From Acetobacter sicerae (GTDB lineage Bacteria > Pseudomonadota > Alphaproteobacteria > Acetobacterales > Acetobacteraceae): a stretch of DNA of 64,000 nucleotides. Position numbers and translations under genes: made by a program. The first letter of the stretch is position 1, and every line of letters begins with the position of its first letter. The stretch covers positions 124,001 to 188,000 of the forward strand of contig NZ_JAAABN010000004.1 of NCBI RefSeq assembly GCF_011516765.1, written 5' to 3'. The notes under the pieces are model-generated. The model made no database searches. It worked only from the letters and a program-made list of their open reading frames with translations, and had not been told where the DNA came from. Positions 35,278 through 44,339 of this stretch are shown piece after piece.

Positions 35278-36503
35278 CCTTCACCGGGCGCAACCGTGAA
35301 GATCAGCGAACCGCCCAGGGCCTTCATCTTGTGTACCTGTTTGCCGGTTTTCGCATCAAGGATGTAAAAATCGCCCGTATCTTCGTCAGTTGTGAACATC
35401 AGCGGGTGATCATCCTGTGTCACACCAACCATCGGACTAGGCGTTGGCAGGGACATACGGCGAACGCGTTTGTGCGTTTCCGTATCGTAAACCCAGACTT
35501 CCGAACCGCCGTCCTTGTGGCTCCAGAACGGTCCCTTGTGCATCAGCACATACAGTTCATGATTGCTTTTGTGCAGCGCTGACATCTGCCAGCCACCCGG
35601 ACGCCAGGTCACCTCGAAAGGCTTCGACGAGTCCGGCGCCGCCTTCATGCCGGCACCTTCCTGAAGGGACCATGGCTTGCTGACAACAGCATCCGCACCG
35701 AGCTTCGTTTCGTAAACCTTGCCGGTATAGCTGATGAACCAGGCCATACCGTCCTTGGTCACGGACGGGCTCTGTTCAAAGATACCGTCGTGATCGGGCT
35801 CGAAGAAAGCCGCGCTATGCGTCATGGACGGCTTGCCGTCAGCGCCGATGCTGACATTGGCCAGCGTACCGTCAGCGCAGAGCGATGAAAAACCGCTGTT
35901 GCCCCAAGGGTAAATCAACGCGCAACCCGGCACATCAACCGTCTGCGTGACCTTATGGGACGCGGTATCCACCACTTCGACCGCACTGCCCGGGCTCATC
36001 TGGTAAACATAGACATGAGACCCGTCCGCGCTGATCGCGAGGTTATTGCGCTTGGGCGTGACCAGCGCACGGGATGGAAGCTTTTCGTCAGCGACGATCT
36101 TCAGCGTGCTGCTTTCATATTCAGCCAGCAGGTCGTTGCGCTCACCGCGATTACCGCGTTCCCACGTTGTTTCACCAACAAAGAAATGGCTGGCGTCAGG
36201 CGACAGAACGACATTGGGGTTGTAGGCGGCCTGCACCATTCCCAGCAGACGTCCCTTATCGGCGTCCACCACGTAGGCGCGGCCATCCTTGCCATGCTGA
36301 TACGCCGCATCCACAACCAGAAGCGTATGGGGCGACCAGGGAGCAAGCGTTGCAATATCGCTTTGTTCCGTCTGGGGAATGGGTTCGTCTGCCCGCGCCG
36401 AGGCTGTTACTGCAAGAAGAGCGACCCCGCCCAGTAAAGAGCGGAGAATAGCAGCGCGACTGCTCTTCGTATTACGCGAATGCGGGAACGTCATGAGACT
36501 CAT
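35274..36503 (-). CDS. mauB: Amine dehydrogenase heavy (beta-propeller) subunit
   Basis: 409 aa with an N-terminal signal (RAAILRSLLGGVALLAVTASARA). The remainder is a seven-bladed propeller of the Me-amine-dh_H type: ADKGRLLGMVQAAYNPNVVLSPD, LVTPKRNNLAISADGSHVYVY, and the disulfide candidate DVPGCALIYPWGNSGFSSLC. It caps the light subunit in the periplasmic heterotetramer and helps bind the electron acceptor. First gene of the operon; ATG at 36503 or 36494. Upstream lie 192 AT-rich bases, then an IS5-family element, so the native promoter may be partly displaced. Confidence 0.92.
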   Translation of the reverse strand: MSLMTFPHSRNTKSSRAAILRSLLGGVALLAVTASARADEPIPQTEQSDIATLAPWSPHTLLVVDAAYQHGKDGRAYVVDADKGRLLGMVQAAYNPNVVLSPDASHFFVGETTWERGNRGERNDLLAEYESSTLKIVADEKLPSRALVTPKRNNLAISADGSHVYVYQMSPGSAVEVVDTASHKVTQTVDVPGCALIYPWGNSGFSSLCADGTLANVSIGADGKPSMTHSAAFFEPDHDGIFEQSPSVTKDGMAWFISYTGKVYETKLGADAVVSKPWSLQEGAGMKAAPDSSKPFEVTWRPGGWQMSALHKSNHELYVLMHKGPFWSHKDGGSEVWVYDTETHKRVRRMSLPTPSPMVGVTQDDHPLMFTTDEDTGDFYILDAKTGKQVHKMKALGGSLIFTVAPGEG

Positions 36504-36695
36504 TTCTATCGGTTTCGCAATGATTCAGATATGCCTCGCCCGTCGCATTTCCGCAAGACCAATCGTCGTTATCTCCAATTATTTTCGCCAGAGAAACAGA
36601 AACGCCACATCTATAGGTTAATCTGTACAGGTAATATCGAAATATCCGATAGCAACGCCAACATGATCATTTCCCAAGAAAAACCGCCCTTCCTA

Positions 36696-37558
36696 GGGCG
36701 TGTCGTCAGTTAAGCGGGAGGATTATGCCGCTTGTACTCCTGCCTGATGTGTGATGTTTTTTCCCTGTTTCTGGAACAGGGAGAGTGTAAATGCGACGGT
36801 ATGGTCTGAGCGACGGTCAGTGGGAGCGGATAAAAGATCTTCTCCCGGGTCGCGAAGGTCATGTCGGCGGGACGGCTGCTGATAACCGTCTGTTTATCGA
36901 AGCCGTGCTGTATCGTTATCGTGCAGGCATTCCCCGGCGTGACCTGCCTGTCCGCTTTGGGGACTGGAAGAACATGCACCGACGGCTGCATCGCTGGTGT
37001 GAAAGCGGTGTGATTGAACAGATTTTCCGGCATCTGGCTGCTGACCATGACAACGAATACATGATGGTCGACAGCACGATTGTCCGCGTTCACCAGCATA
37101 GCGCAGGCGCCTAAAAAAAAAGGGGGGGGCGGATCAGGCCATCGGCCGATCCCGTGGCGGACTGACTACCAAAACCCATGCCATTGTCGATGCTGCGGGA
37201 AAGGCTGTGGCTCTTTCCCTGACACCCGGGCAAAGGGCGGACATCACAGAAGCAGAGCCATTGCTCGATGAAGTCGATCCCGAGGCCTTCATCGCCGACA
37301 GGGCTTACAACGCTGCTTCCCTCATCGAAAAGCTTGAAGAGCGCGGGATCACACCGGTTGTTCCGTCAAAGAAAAACCGTATCTTTCCACGAAAAACCCG
37401 TTTTTCAATTTATAAAAAACGAAACATCATTGAACGGTTCTTTGCCACACTGAAGCAGTTCAGAGGCATAGCGACACGCTACGATAAGCTGAAATCAACC
37501 TTCATCGCAGCAGTGCAACTCGTCTCCGCTGTCATCGGAGCTAACTGATGACACGCCC
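36696..37558 (+). mobile_element. IS5-family insertion sequence, copy 1
   Basis: 863 bp bounded by imperfect terminal inverted repeats: GGGCGTGTCGTCAGTTAA at the left and the complement of GGGCGTGTCATCAGTTAG at the right. It carries a split transposase gene on the plus strand. Left flank ends in TA, right flank begins with CA, so no direct target duplication borders this copy. Its first approximately 100 bp are identical to the outer end of copy 2 (39162-39973), which is inverted. Confidence 0.9.
36791..37548 (+). pseudogene. IS5-family transposase, frameshifted
   Basis: The first frame (36791-37114) encodes 107 aa: the MRRYGLSDGQWERIKDLLPGR start and first catalytic Asp in MVDSTIVRVHQH, then hits TAA at 37112-37114. 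The rest continues in the -1 frame with the second Asp (FIADRAYN) and the Glu (NIIERFFATLKQF). The junction is a run of nine A and eight G. Several IS5 groups use a programmed -1 frameshift at such a site, but here the stop codon precedes the A-run, so the copy is probably inactive. Confidence 0.85.
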
Positions 37559-37948
37559 CAGGTCTTGCGAATCTGTCTCTGATGTAAACAAAGCGCCGCT
37601 CGAAGTGGTTAATGCTTTGTTCACTCCTTCCACCATCGCTGGTGTAATCGCAGAGCTGCCTCCTTTTACACCAATGTTTTGTTCAATCGTATTGACTTGA
37701 GATTCTGCAAGACCAGATTCGCTTCGTGTGTTTTCGAGCAGTGAATTAAATTCGCTTCTAACGGTTTGGGCATCAGTTCCCGCAGCGGCTCCGGATGCAT
37801 CGCTATGTGCCCCAAAATCATACTGTGTGAGTCCGACTGAATAACCGCTTGTGCCTGCATTGGCCAAACTCAATTCGTTTGCTGGTGTGTTTTCATTGAG
37901 TTCGATGGCGTTTGACACCATTTCTCGAAGAGTCAGGATCGTCGCCAT
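37541..37948 (-). CDS. Truncated putative type I secretion cargo, lysozyme-like N-terminal part
   Basis: 135 aa, of which the last five (GRVIS) are encoded by the terminal repeat of IS copy 1; the native 3' end is lost. No signal peptide. Gly/Ser/Thr/Ala-rich, acidic, with SLANAGTSGYSVGLTQYDFGAH near residues 27-48; this SGYSxGxxQxDxG pattern reminds me of lysozyme-like secreted effectors, but that is recalled resemblance only. It begins two bases after the secreted 297 aa gene and, with the HlyD fragment before that, forms a type I secretion-type operon. It may therefore be the exported substrate. Confidence 0.5.
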   Translation of the reverse strand: MATILTLREMVSNAIELNENTPANELSLANAGTSGYSVGLTQYDFGAHSDASGAAAGTDAQTVRSEFNSLLENTRSESGLAESQVNTIEQNIGVKGGSSAITPAMVEGVNKALTTSSGALFTSETDSQDLGRVIS

Positions 37949-37950
37949 AA

Positions 37951-38844
37951 TTACTCGCCCTTTCCAGAAAGGATATTTTTATTTGCTTCCGAAATTGCTT
38001 GTTGAGGAGATAAAATTCCTTTCGTCAGGTATTTGAACGGTAGTGCCACATCTTTTTCAGGAATTGGAAGCAGAGCTCCATAGCGTCTCCACTCGCTTTT
38101 CATGTCAATCTTTCCAGACAGTCCGGAGTAGAAATAATTTTTTTTCATCACGATGATTTCTGATGGGTCGTTATTCTTGACAATGACCTTATCTCCAACG
38201 ACTATGAATTCAGGGACAGCTGAAGTTAAGTCGCTTGTGTATGTTGACACTGTTGAAGTTATACCACAAGAGAACTCAGCATCGTTGAATTTCTTTCCCG
38301 GGGTCCAGGTTGAGAATGTAAAATAGATTCCAAGATTTTTGTTGTCTTTAAAAAAAACTTCTGGCTGAAACGGCCATGCGCACCGCCGCGAATAAGAACT
38401 ATTGAATGTAATGACCGCATCATTGTAACTTACAGTGTGAACCGGAGAAAAAATGGACTCAATGGGTTCAGAGCGAGTAAGTTTATTTTTATTTAAAAAA
38501 TGAAGCTCTTCTTTGTTTGAGTTGATTAAAATCTTTGTCATTCCTTTATTTAATAATTTTCCTGTTTCGAGATCAATGTAGAAACCCTGCATTTGGGCGA
38601 TTGTAGCTCCTTCCATAATAAGTGCGACTGCCTGATGTGCTGGTCCTTCGTAGATTGATAATATGCGACCTTTGGGATCGGTCGAGTGGTAAAAAGTTGC
38701 TCTCTCACAATCTGGACCGAGAGCAGCTCCAACCTTGCGGATAATGGCCGCATGTGTCGGATGCGCTTGTAGAATAAAAAATGTTGTGTAAAATAAACAA
38801 ATATTATTTATTTTTCGTCTAGTGTTTTTTATGTTATAATTCAT
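37951..38844 (-). CDS. Secreted hypothetical protein, AT-rich island
   Basis: 297 aa with a signal peptide (LFYTTFFILQAHPTHA, cut near residue 32). Mature part is soluble, with no recognised domain; four cysteines (DCERA, RRCAWP, FSCGIT and the preprotein) could form disulfides. Much more AT-rich than the chromosome around it. It lies 37 nt after a HlyD-type adaptor gene end and 2 nt before the cargo-like gene. A periplasmic partner or immunity factor for the cargo is a guess from position only. Confidence 0.65.
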   Translation of the reverse strand: MNYNIKNTRRKINNICLFYTTFFILQAHPTHAAIIRKVGAALGPDCERATFYHSTDPKGRILSIYEGPAHQAVALIMEGATIAQMQGFYIDLETGKLLNKGMTKILINSNKEELHFLNKNKLTRSEPIESIFSPVHTVSYNDAVITFNSSYSRRCAWPFQPEVFFKDNKNLGIYFTFSTWTPGKKFNDAEFSCGITSTVSTYTSDLTSAVPEFIVVGDKVIVKNNDPSEIIVMKKNYFYSGLSGKIDMKSEWRRYGALLPIPEKDVALPFKYLTKGILSPQQAISEANKNILSGKGE

Positions 38845-38881
38845 TGTTTATTCCAAACAAATAAATGTTCGCACTTCATAA

Positions 38882-39161
38882 TTATCTTTCTCTCCCCGTA
38901 TCTTGCACATATCTCTGGATTGGCGACAGGAGATAGAAGATCACTCTGCGCTTTCCGATTGCAATTCCGGCGGTGACGGCCATGCCCGGTCGCAAAGGAG
39001 CGACGCCGACCTCGATGGGAATATCCGTTTTGTCCAGTGTGACCTGCGCAACATAACCACTACCTTCTCCTCCATCGAGATCTTCCTCAGACCCGGCACC
39101 ATTCTGCTTTCCGCCACTTCTGCTTACGGCGTCTGGATCATTGAGCGCCTCAACAGTTTCA
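38882..39161 (-). pseudogene. HlyD-family type I secretion adaptor, C-terminal fragment
   Basis: Open frame of 92 codons, entering from IS copy 2 at 39161 and ending with TAA at 38882-38884. The peptide contains GYVAQVTLDKTDIPIEVG, LRPGMAVTAGIAIGKRR and then VIFYLLSPIQRYVQDTGRER, the characteristic C-terminus of HlyD/PrtE-type periplasmic adaptor subunits (PGMxVTAxIxxGxRxxxxYLLSP). The N-terminal three quarters, including the membrane anchor and coiled coil, are missing. The matching ABC transporter is not in the window. Confidence 0.88.
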
Positions 39162-39973
39162 GGGTGTGTCGTCAGTTAATTCCAATGATGGCGGAGACAA
39201 ATTGCCCGGCTGCGAGGAAAGTTGACTTCAGCTTGTCATATCATGTTGCAATACCTCCAAACTGTTTAAGTCTGGCGAAGAAGCGTTCGATGATTTTCCT
39301 TTTTTTATAAAGCGAGGAGAGGATTTTCCTTGGATGGCGTCGGTTTCTCCTTGATGGAATAACCGGTGTGATCTGCCGTTCTTCAAGCTTTTCGATAAGC
39401 GGATCAGCATCATACGCCTTGTCGGCGATAAAGGTTTCGGGATCGACTTCATCCAGAAGGGTATCTGCTTCGGTGATGTCGGCGCTTTGTCCTGGTGTCA
39501 GCGAAAGAGTCACGACCTTTCCCGCAGCATCGACAGTGGCATGGATTTTCGTGGTCAGGCCGCCCCGGGACCGTCCGATAGCCTGATCCGCACTCCTTTT
39601 TTACGGGCACCCGCGCTGTGCTGGTGAGCCCGGACAATCGTGCTGTCGATCATCATGTATTCATTGTCGCGATCGGCGGCCAGATGCCGGTGCACGTTCT
39701 TCCAGTCCCCAAAGGAGACAGGCAGGTCACGCCAGGGAATGCCTGCGCGATAACGATACAGCACGGCTTCGATAAACAGACGGTTATCCGCAGCAGTCCC
39801 GCCGACATGACCTTCGCGACCCGGGAGAAGATCTTTTATCCGCTCCCACTGACCATCGCTCAGACCATACCGTCGCATTTACACTCTCCCTGTTCCAGAA
39901 ACAGGGAAAAAACATCACACATCAGGCAGGAGTACAAGCGGCATAATCCTCCCGCTTAACTGACGACACGCCC
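39162..39973 (-). mobile_element. IS5-family insertion sequence, copy 2 (inverted, degenerate)
   Basis: 812 bp in opposite orientation to copy 1. Right end is the complement of GGGCGTGTCGTCAGTTAA, identical to the left end of copy 1 for about 100 bp; left end GGGTGTGTCGTCAGTTAA has one change from it. 51 bp shorter than copy 1, explained by a 17-codon gap in the transposase. Inner flank ends CA, outer flank begins TA. Confidence 0.9.
39172..39878 (-). pseudogene. IS5-family transposase, degenerate
   Basis: First frame from the ATG at 39878 reads MRRYGLSDGQWERIKDLLPG as in copy 1. Then 17 codons between KNVHR and HLAAD are deleted. The slippery site is CGT followed by six A and GG, without the early stop of copy 1, allowing a -1 frameshift. 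In the second frame the codon after GGIAT is TGA where copy 1 has Arg, cutting off the last 23 or so residues. Three defects make it almost certainly inactive. Confidence 0.85.
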
Positions 39974-41313
<1,340 letters not shown>

Positions 41314-41337
41314 TCGGGCTTATGTAATCGGGGCAAC

Positions 41338-41370
41338 GTATCGGCAGCCGCAATTCCGTCTGCCGATACT
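41338..41370 (+). terminator. Likely hemB terminator
   Basis: 10 bp inverted repeat GTATCGGCAG / CTGCCGATAC around a 12 nt loop, 25 nt after the hemB stop, followed by TGTCATTTTA. Probable intrinsic terminator with a weak T-run. Confidence 0.6.
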
Positions 41371-41513
41371 GTCATTTTACAGTGATGAAATCGCAACACT
41401 CCAAAAATATAAACACAACCAAAAACACATAATGCAAACAAAATCAGTCACTTAAAAATACACAACCTCTGTGACGCTTTTAATCACAATGTAACTACGC
41501 TGATACATGTGGC

Positions 41514-42479
41514 ATGCAGTTCACCAACGTTCCAACGCTGGTGAAAGCCCTGAACCTGATGATTCGCAAGACCGCTCTTCTGACCTGCCTGACAACCGCA
41601 ACACTTACATTTTCAATGATCGACGCAGCCTGCGCGGCTCCTCCCGCAGTCGTCGCCGTCAACAGGGAAATCGGTCTGTCTGTGACGGGTAATTTTCAGG
41701 ACGTGATCGCCAAGGGCAATCGACAGTACAACAGCACATATCAAGGTTATCATTATACTGACACCTATCAGTCAAATAGTAGCTACCGTGACCACGCCAC
41801 TGGCTGGACACCCGGCTTTCGGGCCGATGCCCAGTATATGTTTGATACAAGCATTCTGAAGCATCTGTATGTGGCGTCGTCATTCACTCTGGACAGCGGG
41901 AACATCAACGAAAACTATCATTATCATGAGACCGCCATCAGAAGCGGATCTTCCCCCAACCACTATGGAGCCCGCGACAATGTGGGCTTCAACCGATCGG
42001 GCATCAACGTGACGGGTGAGATCGGAAAAGGCTTTCTGCTTCTGAACGACCGACTGCTTATCACACCAGTCGTACAGGGTGGTTATAGCGCCGGAGGCTA
42101 TGATACATATACAGCTTACGGAAAAGGCTATGTAGGACTGGCGCTTCACGTCGACTACGCCATCACTTCCAGACTTGTCATTCGCGGGCGCGCTGGCTGG
42201 GCGCAGTATCTCAAGGTAGGCACCCACTATAATAGCAATGGATACTACTCTGACAAAGGATCCCGTCCTGAATGGAGTGGTGATATTGCACTCGATTACC
42301 GCATGACAGACTGTTTTCACCTGACGGGCGGAGTACGCTACACCTACCTCAATTATGGGCACGCAAACTATTTCAATTCCACCTCCAGTTCCTACGGAAG
42401 TGCCTACTCCTACTCAAACAACGAAACCGCCTGGCGCAACGGCGTCCAGCTCCGTCTTGGCGTAGCCTATCAACTCTGA
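41514..42479 (+). CDS. Outer membrane beta-barrel protein
   Basis: 321 aa, or 306 from the ATG at 41559. Signal peptide MIRKTALLTCLTTATLTFSM ending near ACA. The mature part is Tyr/Ser/Asn/Gly-rich with alternating strands and ends LRLGVAYQL; YNSTYQGYHYTDTYQSNSSYRDH is an extended polar loop. This fits an outer membrane barrel of about 8-12 strands (OmpW/omptin-like in architecture). No specific family recognised. AT-rich promoter region of 140 bases upstream. Choice of start is uncertain because neither ATG has a clear ribosome binding site. Confidence 0.65.
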   Translation: MQFTNVPTLVKALNLMIRKTALLTCLTTATLTFSMIDAACAAPPAVVAVNREIGLSVTGNFQDVIAKGNRQYNSTYQGYHYTDTYQSNSSYRDHATGWTPGFRADAQYMFDTSILKHLYVASSFTLDSGNINENYHYHETAIRSGSSPNHYGARDNVGFNRSGINVTGEIGKGFLLLNDRLLITPVVQGGYSAGGYDTYTAYGKGYVGLALHVDYAITSRLVIRGRAGWAQYLKVGTHYNSNGYYSDKGSRPEWSGDIALDYRMTDCFHLTGGVRYTYLNYGHANYFNSTSSSYGSAYSYSNNETAWRNGVQLRLGVAYQL

Positions 42480-42546
42480 GAAAAGAATGAGGACATACCC
42501 GGTCTTCAATTGACTGACGGCATGACTGTTCGTCATTATCCGCAGT

Positions 42547-42570
42547 CTGCCGGATGAAATCGTCCGGCAG
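42547..42570. terminator. Hairpin between barrel gene and bpt
   Basis: 8 bp stem CTGCCGGA / TCCGGCAG with an 8 nt loop, no T-run. It may end transcription of the preceding gene or be a leader element of bpt. Confidence 0.35.
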
Positions 42571-42604
42571 AGAATGACACAGCAGTGCGGGAGGCAGAAG
42601 ACTG

Positions 42605-43336
42605 ATGACTTTTTCGTCTCGCCACCCGCAGTTTTTCTATACGACCGCTCCCCAGCCCTGCCCCTATCTGCCCGACAGGATGGAGCGGAAGGTCGTCACC
42701 GATCTTTCCGGCCCCAATGCGGAAGCGCTGCACGACCGGCTGTCACGCGCCGGCTTCCGTCGCAGTCACGCCATTGCCTACGCACCGGTCTGCAACGGCT
42801 GTAACGCCTGCGTGCCGATCCGTATTCCCGTTCAGCGATTTACTCCCAGCCGCACGCAGAAACGCGTCTTTAAAGCCAGTTCTGATCTGCAGGGCTTTCA
42901 GGTGCCTGCAAAGGCAACCGCCGAGCAATTCGTGCTGTTCCGTCAGTATCAGCTTGCCCGCCATGCGACCGGCGACATGGCCAGCATGAATTTCGCCGAT
43001 TATCGCTCCATGGTGGAGGATACCCCCATCGACACTTTCATGGTGGAGTTCCGATCGCCGGAAAATCATCTCATGGCGGTCAGTCTGGTGGATACCCTCT
43101 CCGACGGACTATCCGCAGTCTACAGTTTTTACGACACGACCGACAGCGCACGTTCTCTCGGCAGTTTTGCGGTCCTCTGGCTGATCGAGCACGCCAGACG
43201 ACGACGCCTGCCCTACGTCTATCTCGGCTACTGGATCGCGCAGAGCCGCAAGATGGCCTACAAGACCAACTTCCGCCCCGCCGAGATCCTGTCCCGTGGC
43301 AGTTGGCGTGATCTCGACGAGCATGACCTCGCCTGA
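42605..43336 (+). CDS. bpt: Aspartate/glutamate leucyl(arginyl)-tRNA-protein transferase
   Basis: 243 aa. N-terminal FFYTTAPQPCPYLPDRMER and the cysteine motif CNGCNACVPIRIPV, then FxxY-type core VYSFYDTT and GYWIAQSRKMAYKTNFRP, all hallmarks of the Bpt/Ate family. It adds a destabilising amino acid to acidic N-termini, sending proteins to ClpS/ClpAP. GGGAGG precedes the ATG by about ten bases. Confidence 0.93.
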   Translation: MTFSSRHPQFFYTTAPQPCPYLPDRMERKVVTDLSGPNAEALHDRLSRAGFRRSHAIAYAPVCNGCNACVPIRIPVQRFTPSRTQKRVFKASSDLQGFQVPAKATAEQFVLFRQYQLARHATGDMASMNFADYRSMVEDTPIDTFMVEFRSPENHLMAVSLVDTLSDGLSAVYSFYDTTDSARSLGSFAVLWLIEHARRRRLPYVYLGYWIAQSRKMAYKTNFRPAEILSRGSWRDLDEHDLA

Positions 43337-43530
43337 AATCCACTGAAGTCGGTGCATGAAGGCAACCTCGCCGTTACATGAATAACACCTCATGTAAGGC
43401 TACTTTTCCGCAGGAAACCGGGAGAGAGGCAAACAGCGGCGTAGCCCCTCACGTGACAGAAGCGGCAACTCTCTCTAATCTTTCGCTTAATTCAGTATGC
43501 GACCCGTCGCAGCATCGGAGATCAGGTTTT

Positions 43531-44211
43531 ATGCGCATACTTCTCGTTGAGGATGATCCGACAGTCCGTGGTTTCGTCGCCAAGGGACTGACCGAGACAG
43601 GCCACCTCGTCGAGCAGGCCGACAATGGCAAGGATGGCCTGTTCCTTGCCGTCAGCGAAAAATTCGATGTGATCATCCTTGATCGCATGCTGCCCGGCGG
43701 CATTGATGGACTTCGCATCCTTGAGACGCTCCGCTCGCAGGCCAACGCGACTCCGGTATTGATCCTTTCCGCGCTGGCGGACGTGGACGATCGCGTTGCC
43801 GGCCTCAAGGCCGGTGGTGATGATTATCTGACCAAGCCCTTCGCCTTCTCGGAGCTTCTGGCCCGTGTCGAGGCGCTCGGACGGCGGGGCCGCAACGAGT
43901 CAGCGCCCCAGACCAAGCTGGAAATCAACGGTCTTGAAATGGACCTGCTTTCCCGGACGGTGAAACGCGAAGGCCAGAAGATCGACCTCCAGCCACGAGA
44001 GTTTCGTCTGCTTGAGTTTCTGATGCGTCATGCCGGACAGGTCGTCACCCGTACGATGCTGCTTGAAGGCGTGTGGGATTATCACTTCGACCCACAGACG
44101 AACGTGATTGACGTCCATGTGTCCCGCCTGAGACAGAAAGTGGATAAACCGTTCGAACAACCGCTGATCCATACTGTCCGGAACGCAGGCTATATGCTCC
44201 GGGCTGACTGA
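43531..44211 (+). CDS. OmpR-family response regulator
   Basis: 226 aa from the ATG at 43531 (MRILLVEDDPTVRG); the frame is open 51 codons upstream without receiver-domain similarity. Receiver domain: acidic EDD pocket, phosphoacceptor Asp in VIILDRMLPG, Lys in YLTKPF. C-terminal winged helix with RTMLLEGVWDYHFDPQTNVIDVHVSRLRQKV. Pairs with the histidine kinase 128 nt downstream. Confidence 0.94.
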   Translation: MRILLVEDDPTVRGFVAKGLTETGHLVEQADNGKDGLFLAVSEKFDVIILDRMLPGGIDGLRILETLRSQANATPVLILSALADVDDRVAGLKAGGDDYLTKPFAFSELLARVEALGRRGRNESAPQTKLEINGLEMDLLSRTVKREGQKIDLQPREFRLLEFLMRHAGQVVTRTMLLEGVWDYHFDPQTNVIDVHVSRLRQKVDKPFEQPLIHTVRNAGYMLRAD

Positions 44212-44339
44212 CCTTTTTCAGTGATGCGATGAAAGACTGTGGCTTTTTCAGCCCTCTTTCATCGGTTTTCGCCAGTCGGGATACTGATCGTGCGCGATGG
44301 TCTCTTTCCATTCTCCTGCCAGTTCGTGGTGGCTGACTT

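Noticed and set aside
33583-36503. Naming the operon aau (aromatic amine dehydrogenase)
   Set aside because: Operon plan is aau-like, but the light chain around both TTQ tryptophans resembles methylamine dehydrogenase more; mau symbols kept without claiming methylamine as substrate.
36791-37548. Active programmed-frameshift transposase
   Set aside because: The TAA stop comes before the A-run, so a ribosome would terminate before reaching the slip site.
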